From Williamsia sp. 1135 (GTDB taxonomy: Bacteria; Actinomycetota; Actinomycetes; Mycobacteriales; Mycobacteriaceae), in NCBI RefSeq assembly GCF_002095395.1, contig NZ_MJEI01000106.1, forward strand, positions 1-64,000: a stretch of DNA of 64,000 nt, read 5' to 3'. The stretch's first letter is position 1; the number at the start of each line of letters is the position of its first letter. The notes under the pieces are model-generated. The model had not been told where the DNA came from. It did no database searches and saw nothing but the letters and a program-made list of their open reading frames with translations. This document shows, one piece after another, positions 1 to 9,918 of this stretch. The translations under genes and the position numbers were made by a program.

Positions 1-40
1 GGTACGGGCCCTGCCTATCTATCCTGGTGTCATCGCGGAA

Positions 41-1153
41 CTAGACCGCGTGGTGGATGACACCTCGGATGTTCTTGCCGTCGCGAAGATCCTGGTATCC
101 CTCGTTGACTTCCTCGAGACTGTAGGTCTTCGTGATCAGCTCATCGAGCTTCAACTGCCCGGCGTCGTACATCCGGAGCAGTTTGACGATGTCGTACTGC
201 GGGTTCATCGAGCCGAAAAGGCTGCCCTTGATCGTCTTCTGATTCAACGTGAGATCGGTGCCCGAGACCTGCACGGTCAGCTTGGTCGGATCGGCGAGGC
301 CGGTGATGACGACTGTGCCGCCCTTGCCGATGACAGCGGTTGCGGCTGAGACGACTTCCTGATCGACCGTACCGACGAGGATCAGGGCAGCGTCTGCACC
401 CTGGCCCCAGGTCAGTTCGTTGACCTTCTCGGCAGCACTGGCCGCGTCGGCGAAGGCATGTGTCGCACCGAACTTGAGTGCGGTCTCCCGCTTGAGAGCC
501 ACCGGATCGACCACGACGACGTACTTGCAACCGGCACCGACAGCGCCCTGGACGGCGTTGATGCCCAGGCCACCGATGCCGTAGATGACCGCCGTGTCAC
601 CGTTGCGCAGGTTGCCCGCGTTCACCGCCGTGCCCCAGCCGGACGGTACGCCGCAGCCGACGAGTACCGCGGTCTCCAGTGGCAACCAGTCGTCGACCTT
701 GACCACGGAGTGCTGTGAGATGGTGGCGCGCTCGGCGAAGGTTCCGAGCATGCACATGGCACCGAAATCTTTACCGTCGCCATGGAATCGGAAGGAACCA
801 TCGGGCATGGAGCCCTCGAGGATTGTTGCGCCCATGTCGCAGAGGTTCTGGCGGCCGGTCGAGCAGTAACGGCAGGTGCCACAGTTCGGAATGAAGCTAC
901 AGACCACATGGTCCCCGGGCTTGACCTTGGTGACGCCGGGGCCCACTTCTTCGATGATGCCCGAGCCCTCGTGTCCGCCCACGATGGGGTAGCGAGGAGG
1001 AAGATCGCCATCGGTCAAGTGCAGGTCGGAATGACACAGACCGGCTGCGGTGTACTTGATGAGGACCTCCCCCGCGCCGGGCCCGTCGAGTTCGAGTTCC
1101 ATGATCTCGAACGGTCTGCCTGCTTCGAGGAGTACTGCTGCCTTGGTCTTCAT
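41..1153 (-). CDS. NDMA-dependent (mycofactocin-type) alcohol dehydrogenase
   Basis: A 370-residue zinc-dependent medium-chain alcohol dehydrogenase that oxidises alcohols to aldehydes in the cytosol. Visible features are the catalytic zinc site (Cys40-His41, then GHEGSG at about 60), the four-cysteine structural zinc loop (CGTCRYC...C, about 91-105) and the Rossmann motif GIGGLG near 194. The overall sequence is of the NDMA-dependent class, whose members keep NAD tightly bound and recycle it through mycofactocin; that class assignment is from family knowledge. It follows the aldehyde dehydrogenase by 27 bp on the same strand, so the pair would take an alcohol to an acid. A GAGAGGG ribosome site precedes ATG. 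A complete mycofactocin locus lies about 35 kb away. Confidence 0.88.
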   Translation of the reverse strand: MKTKAAVLLEAGRPFEIMELELDGPGAGEVLIKYTAAGLCHSDLHLTDGDLPPRYPIVGGHEGSGIIEEVGPGVTKVKPGDHVVCSFIPNCGTCRYCSTGRQNLCDMGATILEGSMPDGSFRFHGDGKDFGAMCMLGTFAERATISQHSVVKVDDWLPLETAVLVGCGVPSGWGTAVNAGNLRNGDTAVIYGIGGLGINAVQGAVGAGCKYVVVVDPVALKRETALKFGATHAFADAASAAEKVNELTWGQGADAALILVGTVDQEVVSAATAVIGKGGTVVITGLADPTKLTVQVSGTDLTLNQKTIKGSLFGSMNPQYDIVKLLRMYDAGQLKLDELITKTYSLEEVNEGYQDLRDGKNIRGVIHHAV

Positions 1154-1180
1154 TGTGATTTCCCTCTCGTGATGCGATTG

Positions 1181-2677
1181 TCAGAGTGCGATGTTGACGG
1201 ACTTGGTTTCCGTGTACAGATCGATCGCGGAGCTGCCGAGCTCGCGTCCCCAACCGGACTGCTTGTAGCCGCCGAACGGCATGGCGGTGTCGAAGCCGTT
1301 GTATTGGTTGACCCAAACCGAGCCGGCCTTGATCCTTCGGGCGGTCTTGTGCGCCTTGGACAGGTCCTTGGTCCAGATCCCTGCCGCCAGGCCGTAGATC
1401 GAGTTGTTCGCAGCAGAGACGACGTCGTCGCCGTCGAACGGCATGGCCGCCACGACCGGTCCGAAGATCTCTTCCTCGACGATCGAGAAGCTCGGTTCGA
1501 CGTCGACGAACACGGTCGGCTCGATGAAGTAACCCTCGGTGCCCCAACGTTTTCCACCGGTCAGTGCGCGGGCGCCGTCGGCGAGGCCCTGGGCCAGGTA
1601 ACCGCTCACCTTGTCGAACTGCTCCTGGGAGATCAGCGGTCCGAGCTCGGTGGTGGGATCGAGTCCCGGGCCGATCTTCGCCTTGGATGCGGCCTCGGCC
1701 ACCGCCGCGGTGAAGTCGTCGAAGATGGGCCGTTCGACGAACAGCCGGGTGCCGGCGACGCAGCACTGACCGTGGTTGAACATCCACGCGGCCACCGAGC
1801 CGGCGACGGCCTGCTCGAAGTCGGCGTCGGCGAAGACGATGTTGGGGCTCTTGCCGCCGAGTTCGAGGGAGACCTTCTTCAGGTTCCCCTGCGCCGCCGC
1901 GACGATCTTCTTGCCCACCTCGGTCGAACCCGTGAACGCGATCTTGTCGACGTCGGGATGCGCGGACAGGGCGGCGCCGGCGTCGCCGAAACCCGTGACG
2001 ATGTTGACCACGCCGGGAGGGAAGCCGGCTTCCTCGAAGACCTCACCGAGGAGTAGCGCGGTGAGCGGGGTCTGCTCGGCCGGCTTGAGGATGACGGTGT
2101 TGCCGGCGGCCAGTGCGGGGGCCAGCTTGAACGAGGCCATCAGCAAAGGGAAGTTCCACGGCACGATGAGTCCGCAGACACCCACGGGGTCGCGCAGGGT
2201 GTAGGCGTGAAACTCGCCGCCGGGGACGAACGGCATCGACACGTTGACGGTGGAACCGAAGATCTTGGTCGCGAGTCCGGCGTTGTAGCGGAAAATATCG
2301 GCCGACCACTGGGTGTCGACGGCTGCGGCGATACCCGCGGACTTGCCGTTGTCGAGGGCTTCGAGCTGGCCGAACTCCTCGGCGCGCTCAGACAGGATGT
2401 CGCCGACGCGCCACAGCAGACGCTCACGCTCATTTGGCTTCATCCGGGCCCAGTGGCCGTCGTCGAAGGCCTTGCGAGCGGCGCGGACAGCGCGGTCGAC
2501 ATCGGAGGCGTCGCCGTGCGCGACGTCGGTGATCGGTGCCGTGGTGGCGGGGTCATAGGTGGTGAAGGTCTTGCCGGACGCGGCGTCGACCCACTCGCCA
2601 CCGATCAGCATCTTGCGGTCGGTCGAAACGAAGTCCCTGACCCGGGAGGTCAATTGGGGTTCGGCAATGGCGGTCAT
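1181..2677 (-). CDS. NAD-dependent aldehyde dehydrogenase
   Basis: A 498-residue aldehyde dehydrogenase of the ALDH superfamily, oxidising aldehydes to carboxylic acids with NAD(P). It shows the nucleotide-binding FTGSTEVGK motif, the general-base Glu in LELGGKSPN and the catalytic cysteine in NHGQCC at about residue 304. Length is typical for the family. It is the first gene of an operon with the alcohol dehydrogenase downstream. The operon faces away from the Fis-type activator gene, which lies upstream on the same strand with a gap of about 180 bp holding repeated CCGGACA sites. The likely role is alcohol or acetaldehyde catabolism; the exact substrate cannot be read from the sequence. Confidence 0.92.
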   Translation of the reverse strand: MTAIAEPQLTSRVRDFVSTDRKMLIGGEWVDAASGKTFTTYDPATTAPITDVAHGDASDVDRAVRAARKAFDDGHWARMKPNERERLLWRVGDILSERAEEFGQLEALDNGKSAGIAAAVDTQWSADIFRYNAGLATKIFGSTVNVSMPFVPGGEFHAYTLRDPVGVCGLIVPWNFPLLMASFKLAPALAAGNTVILKPAEQTPLTALLLGEVFEEAGFPPGVVNIVTGFGDAGAALSAHPDVDKIAFTGSTEVGKKIVAAAQGNLKKVSLELGGKSPNIVFADADFEQAVAGSVAAWMFNHGQCCVAGTRLFVERPIFDDFTAAVAEAASKAKIGPGLDPTTELGPLISQEQFDKVSGYLAQGLADGARALTGGKRWGTEGYFIEPTVFVDVEPSFSIVEEEIFGPVVAAMPFDGDDVVSAANNSIYGLAAGIWTKDLSKAHKTARRIKAGSVWVNQYNGFDTAMPFGGYKQSGWGRELGSSAIDLYTETKSVNIAL

Positions 2678-2752
2678 TCACATCTCCTCGTTGAGCATGC
2701 ACAGTCATTTATGTGACTGGCGTCATAATGCCAACGAAGTGTGATGCGTAAC

Positions 2753-2797
2753 TGTCCGGAATTTGTACACCGCCCCGGACACTCCCGGACATCCGGA
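2753..2797. promoter_or_regulatory. Inverted/direct CCGGACA repeats upstream of the aldehyde/alcohol dehydrogenase operon
   Basis: TGTCCGG at 2753-2759 is inverted relative to CCGGACA at 2775-2781 and 2785-2791, and a further TCCGGA is at 2792-2797. The two direct copies are 10 bp apart, one helical turn. The cluster sits 76-120 bp upstream of the aldehyde dehydrogenase start. It is a plausible binding site for the adjacent Fis-type activator; binding is inferred. Confidence 0.5.
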
Positions 2798-2799
2798 AA

Positions 2800-2850
2800 T
2801 GGTGGGTTCTGGTGCGCGTGACCTGGGGAAACGGTCGCCAGAACCCACCA
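2800..2850 (-). terminator. Hairpin after the Fis-type regulator gene
   Basis: Perfect 13-bp arms TGGTGGGTTCTGG (2800-2812) and CCAGAACCCACCA (2838-2850) flank a 25-nt loop, just past the regulator stop codon. There is no clear U-run. A role as terminator, or as insulation from the downstream operon, is inferred from position. Confidence 0.5.
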
Positions 2851-2858
2851 AGACCGGA

Positions 2859-4502
2859 TCAGTGGTCGATGCCGAGGGCCCGGATTCGGGTGTACAGCGT
2901 GCTGCGGCTGATGCCGAGCATCTTCGCTGCGTGCACCTTGTTACCTGCGCAGGCACTCATTGCGTCCACGATGGCCGCGCGTTCGGCTCGGTCGCGCCCG
3001 GACAACCGGTGCGCGCGTGCCGTCGTCTGGTACTGACTCGGCAGATCGGCGACGGTGATCGTCGTGTCGCCGCGTCGGCCCGCCTCGTCGGCGGCCGTTC
3101 GCAGCACCATCGTGAGCTCGGTGAGATTGCCGGGCCAGTCACAGGCCAGCAAGGCCTCTCCGGCGGCGGCGCCGAGCCGGGCGTGCGGCGCGACCCGGCT
3201 GAGCACCTGGCCCGCGAGTGCCGGGATCTCGGTACTGCGCCTGCGGAGGGGAGCGAGGTCTATTCGTTTGGGGCACAGGGAGATCAGAGCGGCCACCGGA
3301 CTGCTCAGTTCGGCGATGGGGGGAGCGGTCAGGACGACGGTCCCGGCGCCCGCCAGAATTGCGGCCCGCAGCGCGTTGAGGCCGACCGGGTCGAGTAGAT
3401 GCACGTTCTCGACCACGACAGCGTCGTCGGCGCCCAACGCCGTCGCGAGGTCGCCGGCGCGGCCGCTGCCGAGAAGACCGGCGGCGTCGATGACCCGGGC
3501 CGATCGGTCGCCTACGAGTTCCGATGCCGCGCTGGTGCGTCCGGTACCCGGTTCCCCCGTGACGGCGGCGTGGGTCCAGCCCGTTCGCGGTGCAACGGGT
3601 ACGACCGGGTCGGAGGACGGCTGTTTGCGGGGGACCACGACCCGTGAGAACTCGCTCGGCCGGATCCGGAACAGTGCACCGCCGGCGCTGCCGGGAACCT
3701 GGTTGGCGATCAAGTCCACCGCGTTGCCCGACGACAGCGTCATCTTCGTGCTGCGTTCGCGCGCGCCGAGGTCGGCGGCGACGGCCCGGAGCGTACCGAA
3801 GTCGGCGGAAGCCAGGATGTCGGCGGCCAGCGCGTTGGTGAGCAGCAGGTCGTCGCCGATCGCCACCACGGCAACATCGCGCCTCGGAGCCACCCGCTGA
3901 AAGGCTTCGACCACCGCGAGCTGACGCGCCCGTGAATTGTCGAGCAGTCGTTGCTCGATGTCGCCGGCGATCCGGTCGACGAAGGGTGCGAACAACGGAT
4001 TGACGGTCTGCTCGAGGTTGCTCATGCAGATGATGCCCTCGAGGCGCCGCGACACCGGATGCAGAATCGGTCGGCCGTAGCAGCTGATCGCCTTGAACTG
4101 ATCGAGAAAGTGCTCGGACGCGTTGATCGTGATGCCACCGCGGATCTCCAGCGGAGTGCCGAGCGCGGTGGTGCCCATCGCGTCCTCGGCGAACCCGACT
4201 CCGCTGACGGCGCCGACGGACTCCATCACGCGCTCGACGCGGACGCCACCGAAGGTCCGGGACACGAGCCGTGCATCGGAGTCCACGAGAAGGATCGCGG
4301 TGTCGGAATCGGCGAGCTGATGTGCGACCTCATCGAGCACCGGGCTCGCCGCCCGGAGCAGCGGATGGTCGCGGGCGGAGATCGACACCGGCCGAACATC
4401 CGGCGAATCCTCCGGATGCAGTCCGCTCATCTGCGACCGTCGCCATGATTGAGCGATGACGGGACGGTCTACCGGGGAGTTGGATCCTGTGGTCATGATC
4501 AC
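2859..4502 (-). CDS. GAF and Fis-type HTH transcriptional regulator (AcoR-like)
   Basis: A 547-residue regulator with an N-terminal GAF-type sensor (about 60-200), a degenerate AAA region and a C-terminal Fis helix-turn-helix (last about 40 residues, GNKVHAAKMLGISRSTLY). The AAA part keeps a P-loop-like GEPGTGRTS near 314 and a WPGNLTEL motif but has no GAFTGA loop, the sigma-54 contact. That fits an actinobacterium without sigma-54. It is encoded just upstream of the aldehyde/alcohol dehydrogenase operon on the same strand, so it is the likely activator of that operon. The second ATG, two codons in, is an equally possible start. Confidence 0.82.
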   Translation of the reverse strand: MIMTTGSNSPVDRPVIAQSWRRSQMSGLHPEDSPDVRPVSISARDHPLLRAASPVLDEVAHQLADSDTAILLVDSDARLVSRTFGGVRVERVMESVGAVSGVGFAEDAMGTTALGTPLEIRGGITINASEHFLDQFKAISCYGRPILHPVSRRLEGIICMSNLEQTVNPLFAPFVDRIAGDIEQRLLDNSRARQLAVVEAFQRVAPRRDVAVVAIGDDLLLTNALAADILASADFGTLRAVAADLGARERSTKMTLSSGNAVDLIANQVPGSAGGALFRIRPSEFSRVVVPRKQPSSDPVVPVAPRTGWTHAAVTGEPGTGRTSAASELVGDRSARVIDAAGLLGSGRAGDLATALGADDAVVVENVHLLDPVGLNALRAAILAGAGTVVLTAPPIAELSSPVAALISLCPKRIDLAPLRRRSTEIPALAGQVLSRVAPHARLGAAAGEALLACDWPGNLTELTMVLRTAADEAGRRGDTTITVADLPSQYQTTARAHRLSGRDRAERAAIVDAMSACAGNKVHAAKMLGISRSTLYTRIRALGIDH

Positions 4503-4595
4503 GTTCGATGGTACTCCCGCCAGCGCACGTTTCCGCCGAGAGTTGACGTTCTACACCGACGCATGTCTGATCTGCCCTAGTCCGAGGAGACGCCG

Positions 4596-6311
4596 ATGAG
4601 ACCCCTAGACGTCGTGTGGACCGCCGGCTTGGCGCGACTACCGGGAATCGCCACCGCGCGGGCGTATCGGCGGGAATGGCTGCGCCCGGACATCACCGCC
4701 GGTCTCGTCCTGACCGCCCTGCTCATCCCCGCCGGGATGGGGTATGCGGAGGCGGCCGGGTTGCCCGCATACGCGGGTCTCTACGCCACCATCGTCCCGT
4801 TGCTGGCCTATGCAATCGTGGGACCGTCGAAAATCCTTGTCCTCGGACCTGATTCATCGCTGGCGCCGCTGATCGCCGCGGCCGTCCTACCCCTGGCGGT
4901 GACCGACGATCCCGAGGATGCACTGGCGTTGGCCGGCGTTCTCGGTGTGCTGGTCGGCCTCATCCTGCTACTCGGTGGGTTTCTGCGACTCGGGTTCGTC
5001 ACCGACCTCCTGTCGAAGCCCATCCGGCTCGGCTACCTCAACGCGATCGCCCTGATCGTCGTCGTGGGCCAGCTACCCAAGTTGCTCGGCTTCTCGGTCG
5101 ACGCTGACAACCTGATCGGCGAGGTCTGGGAGACGCTGAAGGCCATCGCGGGCGGCGACATCGATCCCATCGCCGCCGGCGTCGGGTTCGGCTCACTGGC
5201 CATCATCATCGCGTTCCGCATCTGGATACCGAAGGTCCCCGGCGTGCTCGTGGCGGTAATCGTGGCGATCATCGTGTCGGCCGCCTTCGGGCTGGTCGAC
5301 GACATCGGGATGGTCGGCGCGCTGCCGGAGGGAATGCCGTTGCCCTCCTTCGGCGGCGTCGACTGGGGCGACGTGGCCGAGCTCATCGGGCCCGCCGCCG
5401 GCATCGCGTTGATCGCGTTCGCCGACACCGGTGTGCTGTCCCGAACCTTCGCCGCGCGCCACGGGCAAGACGTGAACGGCAGTACCGAGATGAAGGCGAT
5501 CGGCGTCGCCAACATCGCCGGGGGGATGTTCAGCGGATTCCCCATCTCCGCGAGCGGATCGCGGACCCCGGTGGCCGAACAGAGCGGAGCCAAGACCCAA
5601 CTGGCCGGTGTGGTCGGAGCCCTCGCGGTCCTGGTGTTCATCCTGGTTGCGCCCGGCGTCACCAAGTACCTCCCCGACGCGACGCTGGGCGCCGTGGTGA
5701 TCGTGGCGGCGATGGCCCTGGTCGATGTCTCCGGGATGGTCCGCATGTGGCGGATGAGCAGGATCGAGTTCGGTCTCGCGGCCGCAGCATTCTTGGGCGT
5801 CGCCCTGGTCGGGGTCCTACAGGGCATCCTGGTGGCGATCGGCCTCTCGTTCGTCGCAGTAGTCGCTCGCGCGTGGCAGCCGTACCGCACCGAACTGGTC
5901 GAGACGACCGATCAACAGGGCTTCCACGACGTCGAACGGCACCCCGAGGGTCGGCGCATCCCGGGATTGGTGTTGGTGCGTTTTGATGCTCCGCTGTTCT
6001 TCGCGAACGGCGACATCTTCGACAACTACGTGCGCTCGGTGGTGGCGGCCGCAGAGGAGCCCGTCCAGTGGGTTGTCGTCGCCGCCGAACCGCTCACCGG
6101 ACTGGACACGACGGCGGTGGACGAAGTGGTCGACCTCGACACCTATCTCGAGAGCAAGGGCATCACGTTGGTGTTCGCGGAGATGAAGGGCCCGATCAAG
6201 GACCGGCTCGTCCGGTTCGGGGTCGGGGTCGGGGACCGGTTCGATGCCTCGCAATTCTACCCGACCATCGACGCCGCGGTCGAGGCCTTCCGGACTCGCT
6301 CGGACGACTGA
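4596..6311 (+). CDS. SulP family inorganic anion transporter with STAS domain
   Basis: A 571-residue membrane protein of the SLC26/SulP family, which carries sulfate, bicarbonate or related anions. The first about 430 residues are mostly hydrophobic helices, with the family-typical early PAGMGYAEAAGLPAYAGLYA segment and a central ADTGVLSRTFAARHG stretch. A C-terminal STAS domain follows (about 455-560). A GAGGAGA ribosome site precedes ATG. It stands alone between a divergent regulator and the ribosomal operon. Substrate is not predictable here. Confidence 0.88.
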   Translation: MRPLDVVWTAGLARLPGIATARAYRREWLRPDITAGLVLTALLIPAGMGYAEAAGLPAYAGLYATIVPLLAYAIVGPSKILVLGPDSSLAPLIAAAVLPLAVTDDPEDALALAGVLGVLVGLILLLGGFLRLGFVTDLLSKPIRLGYLNAIALIVVVGQLPKLLGFSVDADNLIGEVWETLKAIAGGDIDPIAAGVGFGSLAIIIAFRIWIPKVPGVLVAVIVAIIVSAAFGLVDDIGMVGALPEGMPLPSFGGVDWGDVAELIGPAAGIALIAFADTGVLSRTFAARHGQDVNGSTEMKAIGVANIAGGMFSGFPISASGSRTPVAEQSGAKTQLAGVVGALAVLVFILVAPGVTKYLPDATLGAVVIVAAMALVDVSGMVRMWRMSRIEFGLAAAAFLGVALVGVLQGILVAIGLSFVAVVARAWQPYRTELVETTDQQGFHDVERHPEGRRIPGLVLVRFDAPLFFANGDIFDNYVRSVVAAAEEPVQWVVVAAEPLTGLDTTAVDEVVDLDTYLESKGITLVFAEMKGPIKDRLVRFGVGVGDRFDASQFYPTIDAAVEAFRTRSDD

Positions 6312-6727
6312 GCGCCGACGGAATGGAACTGCGCTCGCAGTGGTTGTAAACGCCGTATCAGGCCTCTGCCTGCACGTTGGTCGCAGACCGCCACCGAAAG
6401 CCTCGCGACACCATCGCCGAACAGCGGGATTCGCGCGGTCAGCTGTGGTATCGAGCGATTTTGACCTGGGCATCGCTGGTCGGTACAGTTGACCGCTGGT
6501 GCTCGGCCTCCGCTTTCGTCTAGATACGGCCGGGTCCCATCTGCGTGCCTTCAACTACCGCGCTGGGCAATTTCGACACGCCCGACTGTGGGGTAGGGAA
6601 GGCCACATCTGACCAGGGCTTTTGTTCTGGTGGGGCGTACTGCGGAGGTTCCGATCTGATCGGGAACTTGCCCGGAGCAGAAACCGCAGCAGAGTACGAA
6701 GAACGCCAACCAAAGGAAGAACTCTCA
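6312..6727 (+). other. Leader and intergenic region upstream of rpsL
   Basis: About 416 bp without a gene. It holds the str-operon promoter (listed separately) and a transcribed leader of about 230 nt. Near the rpsL end there is a small inverted repeat (GTTCCGATC/GATCGGGAAC around 6648-6667) and an AAAGGAAG ribosome site at 6712-6719. I saw no small ORF with convincing support. Confidence 0.5.
6461..6489 (+). promoter_or_regulatory. Putative str operon promoter
   Basis: TTGACC at 6461-6466 and TACAGT at 6484-6489 are separated by 17 bp, a good match to a vegetative sigma promoter. It lies about 240 bp upstream of rpsL and no other comparable pair is seen in the gap. Not experimentally shown. 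Confidence 0.55.
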
Positions 6728-7102
6728 GTGCCAACTATCAACCAGCTGGTCCGCAAGGGCCGTCACGACAAGCCTGCCAAGCAGAAGACGGCAGCGCTGA
6801 AGGGCAGCCCGCAGCGACGCGGCGTCTGCACTCGCGTCTACACCACCACTCCGAAGAAGCCGAACTCCGCGCTCCGGAAGGTGGCACGTGTTCGTCTCAC
6901 CAGCTCGGTCGAGGTGACCGCTTACATCCCCGGTGAAGGCCACAACCTGCAGGAGCACTCGATGGTGCTCGTTCGCGGTGGTCGTGTGAAGGACCTCCCG
7001 GGTGTGCGTTACAAGGTCATCCGCGGCTCGCTCGACACCCAGGGTGTCAAGGCCCGCAAGCAAGGCCGCAGCAAGTACGGCGCGAAGAAGGAGAAGGGCT
7101 GA
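6728..7102 (+). CDS. rpsL: 30S ribosomal protein S12
   Basis: A 124-residue S12, part of the decoding centre of the small ribosomal subunit. The start is the GTG that gives the conserved N-terminus [11 protein letters not shown], preceded by AAAGGAAG; the open frame continues upstream but that part is not conserved. The two lysines commonly changed in streptomycin resistance are in their usual form (TPKKPNSA and VKDLPGV). It is the first gene of the str operon, and its stop overlaps the rpsG start (TGATG). Confidence 0.98.
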   Translation: MPTINQLVRKGRHDKPAKQKTAALKGSPQRRGVCTRVYTTTPKKPNSALRKVARVRLTSSVEVTAYIPGEGHNLQEHSMVLVRGGRVKDLPGVRYKVIRGSLDTQGVKARKQGRSKYGAKKEKG

Positions 7103-7572
7103 TGCCACGTAAAGGACCCGCGCCGAAGCGCCCACTGATCAACGACCCCGTCTACGGCAGCCCGCTGGTCACCCAGCTGGTGAACAAGATCCTGCTGGAC
7201 GGCAAGAAGTCGACCGCCGAGCGCATCGTCTACAAGGCGCTCGAGCAGGCTCGCGAGAAGACCGGCACCGATCCGGTCGTCACCCTCAAGCGTGCGCTGG
7301 ACAACGTCCGCCCCGCACTCGAGGTCAAGAGCCGCCGCGTCGGTGGTGCCACCTACCAGGTGCCCATCGAGGTCAAGCCGGGCCGCGCCAACACGTTGGC
7401 ACTGCGTTGGCTGGTCACCTTCTCCCGGCAGCGTCGTGAGAAGACCATGGTCGAGCGTCTCGCCAACGAGCTCCTCGACGCCAGCAATGGTTTGGGCGCA
7501 GCAGTCAAGCGTCGCGAGGACACCCACAAGATGGCCGAGGCCAACCGGGCATTCGCGCACTACCGCTGGTGA
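7102..7572 (+). CDS. rpsG: 30S ribosomal protein S7
   Basis: A 156-residue S7, the primary 16S rRNA-binding protein that organises the 3' head domain of the small subunit. It starts [11 protein letters not shown] and ends in the conserved [15 protein letters not shown] region. It shares one base with the rpsL stop, so the two are translationally coupled. A short hairpin (CCGAAGC/GCTTCGG, about 7577-7592) follows in the 86-bp gap before fusA. Confidence 0.98.
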   Translation: MPRKGPAPKRPLINDPVYGSPLVTQLVNKILLDGKKSTAERIVYKALEQAREKTGTDPVVTLKRALDNVRPALEVKSRRVGGATYQVPIEVKPGRANTLALRWLVTFSRQRREKTMVERLANELLDASNGLGAAVKRREDTHKMAEANRAFAHYRW

Positions 7573-7658
7573 CCTTCCGAAGCTTGCTTCGGTGGGCGCA
7601 GTAGTCGCGCTCGCAGTCAAGACAGTGTTCAGTCAGAAAACTTCCCGAAGGGAATCAA

Positions 7659-9764
7659 GTGGCACAGGAAGTGCTCAGCGACCTCAACAAGGTTCGCAAC
7701 ATCGGCATCATGGCCCACATCGATGCCGGCAAGACCACCACCACCGAGCGAATCCTCTTCTACACCGGCGTCAACTACAAGATCGGTGAGACGCACGACG
7801 GCGCGTCGACCACCGACTGGATGGAGCAGGAGAAGGAGCGGGGTATCACCATCACCTCCGCTGCGGTGACCTGTTTCTGGAACAAGAACCAGATCAACAT
7901 CATCGACACCCCCGGGCACGTCGACTTCACCGTCGAGGTGGAGCGAAGCCTGCGTGTGCTCGACGGTGCTGTCGCGGTGTTCGACGGTAAAGAGGGCGTG
8001 GAGCCGCAGTCCGAGCAGGTCTGGCGGCAGGCCGAGAAGTACGAAGTTCCCCGTATCTGCTTCGTCAACAAGATGGACAAGCTGGGCGCCGACTTCTACT
8101 TCACGGTGCGCACCATCGAAGAGCGTCTCGGTGCCAAGCCGCTGGTTCTCCAGCTGCCGATCGGTGCCGAGGACGACTTCGACGGTGTCGTCGATCTCAT
8201 CGAGATGAAGGCCATCACCTGGCGCGGCGTCGTGCCGACCGGTGCCGAGCCGACCATCGAGGAGATCCCGGCCGATCTGCTGGAGAAGGCCAAGGAGTAC
8301 CGCGAGAAGATGATGGAGACGGTCGTAGAGACCGACGAAGCTCTTCTCGAAAAGTACTTCGGCGGCGAAGAAGTCACCATCCCCGAGGTCAAGGCGGCGA
8401 TCCGCAAGTTGACGGTCACCCGTCAGCTGTACCCGGTGCTGTGTGGTTCGGCGTTCAAGAACAAGGGCGTCCAGCCCATGCTCGACGCGGTCATCGACTA
8501 CCTGCCGTCCCCGCTCGACGTTCCCTCTGTGGAAGGTCACGCGGTCGGCAACGAAGAAGAGATCCTGTCGCGCAAGCCCTCGTCCGAGGAGCCGTTCGCG
8601 GCGCTGGCGTTCAAGATCGCCTCGCATCCGTTCTTCGGCAAGCTGACATTCGTGCGTGTCTACTCCGGACACATCACGGCAGGCACCGGCGTGCTCAATG
8701 CCACCAAGGGCAAGAAAGAGCGCATCGGCAAGCTGTTCCAGATGCACGCCAACAAGGAAATGCCGGTCGAGGATGCCACGGCGGGCCACATCTACGCGAT
8801 GATCGGCCTCAAGGACACCACCACCGGTGACACCTTGTGCGACTCGAATGCGCCGATCGTCCTGGAATCGATGAGCTTCCCGGACCCGGTCATCAACGTC
8901 TCGATCGAGCCGAAGACCAAGTCGGACCAGGAAAAGCTGGGTGTCGCCATCCAGAAACTGGCCGAAGAGGACCCCACGTTCTCTGTCAAGCTGGACGACG
9001 AGACCGGCCAGACCGTCATCGGCGGTATGGGCGAGCTCCACCTCGACATCCTGGTCGACCGCATGAAGCGGGAGTTCAAGGTCGAGGCCAATGTCGGTAA
9101 GCCGCAGGTTGCCTACCGAGAGACCATCCGCAAGACGGTTGAGAAGCACGACTACGTCCACAAGAAGCAAACGGGCGGAAGCGGGCAGTTCGCCAAGGTC
9201 ATCGTCAAGCTCGAACCGCTGGTCGACGCCGAAGACGGCGCCACCTACGAGTTCGTGAACGCCGTGACCGGTGGCCGCGTTCCTCGCGAGTACATCCCAT
9301 CCGTGGATGCCGGCGCGCAGGACGCAATGCAGTACGGCGTGCTCGCCGGGTACCCGCTCGTCAACTTGAAGTTCACTCTGCTGGACGGCGCCTACCATGA
9401 CGTCGACTCCTCTGAGATGGCGTTCAAGATCGCCGGATCGGCCGCCATGAAAGAGGCGGCCCGGATGGCGGGCCCAGTGATCCTGGAACCGTTGATGGCC
9501 GTCGAGGTCACCACGCCAGAGGATTACATGGGCGACGTGATCGGCGACCTGAACTCACGCCGTGGTCAAATCCAGGCCATGGAAGAGCGCAGTGGCGCAC
9601 GTGTCGTCAAGGCACTGGTTCCTCTGTCGGAGATGTTCGGCTACATCGGTGACCTGCGGTCACGGACCCAGGGCCGAGCGAACTACTCCATGGTGTTCGA
9701 CTCGTACGCCGAAGTTCCGGCGAACGTGTCGAAGGAGATCATTGCCAAAGCAACGGGTGAGTGA
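7659..9764 (+). CDS. fusA: Elongation factor G
   Basis: A 701-residue translational GTPase that drives ribosomal translocation. Motifs include the P-loop [12 protein letters not shown] near residue 17, [12 protein letters not shown] and the C-terminal EF-G domains ([24 protein letters not shown]). Translation begins at GTG after a GAAGGGAA ribosome site. It is the third gene of the str operon. Length and motif content are those of a full-length EF-G. Confidence 0.98.
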   Translation: MAQEVLSDLNKVRNIGIMAHIDAGKTTTTERILFYTGVNYKIGETHDGASTTDWMEQEKERGITITSAAVTCFWNKNQINIIDTPGHVDFTVEVERSLRVLDGAVAVFDGKEGVEPQSEQVWRQAEKYEVPRICFVNKMDKLGADFYFTVRTIEERLGAKPLVLQLPIGAEDDFDGVVDLIEMKAITWRGVVPTGAEPTIEEIPADLLEKAKEYREKMMETVVETDEALLEKYFGGEEVTIPEVKAAIRKLTVTRQLYPVLCGSAFKNKGVQPMLDAVIDYLPSPLDVPSVEGHAVGNEEEILSRKPSSEEPFAALAFKIASHPFFGKLTFVRVYSGHITAGTGVLNATKGKKERIGKLFQMHANKEMPVEDATAGHIYAMIGLKDTTTGDTLCDSNAPIVLESMSFPDPVINVSIEPKTKSDQEKLGVAIQKLAEEDPTFSVKLDDETGQTVIGGMGELHLDILVDRMKREFKVEANVGKPQVAYRETIRKTVEKHDYVHKKQTGGSGQFAKVIVKLEPLVDAEDGATYEFVNAVTGGRVPREYIPSVDAGAQDAMQYGVLAGYPLVNLKFTLLDGAYHDVDSSEMAFKIAGSAAMKEAARMAGPVILEPLMAVEVTTPEDYMGDVIGDLNSRRGQIQAMEERSGARVVKALVPLSEMFGYIGDLRSRTQGRANYSMVFDSYAEVPANVSKEIIAKATGE

Positions 9765-9918
9765 ATACTCTTCCCCTCGCCTCGGCGATAGCGCCGCCAC
9801 CGGCGCAAAGCAGATAAGAAACACCTGCTGCGACACGAACTGAATATTCAAGCAGTGGGATTACACCCAGTGACCAGGAAAACCCCGGTCACTACAACAA
9901 GTCCAGGAGGACAATCAA

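Noticed and set aside
782-2056. 424-residue plus-strand frame opposite the dehydrogenases
   Set aside because: It lies antisense to two well-supported genes, has shadow-like composition, no ribosome site and no recognisable domain.
6545-6727. N-terminal extension of the rpsL reading frame
   Set aside because: Not conserved in S12. The GTG at 6728 gives the universal N-terminus and has a ribosome site.
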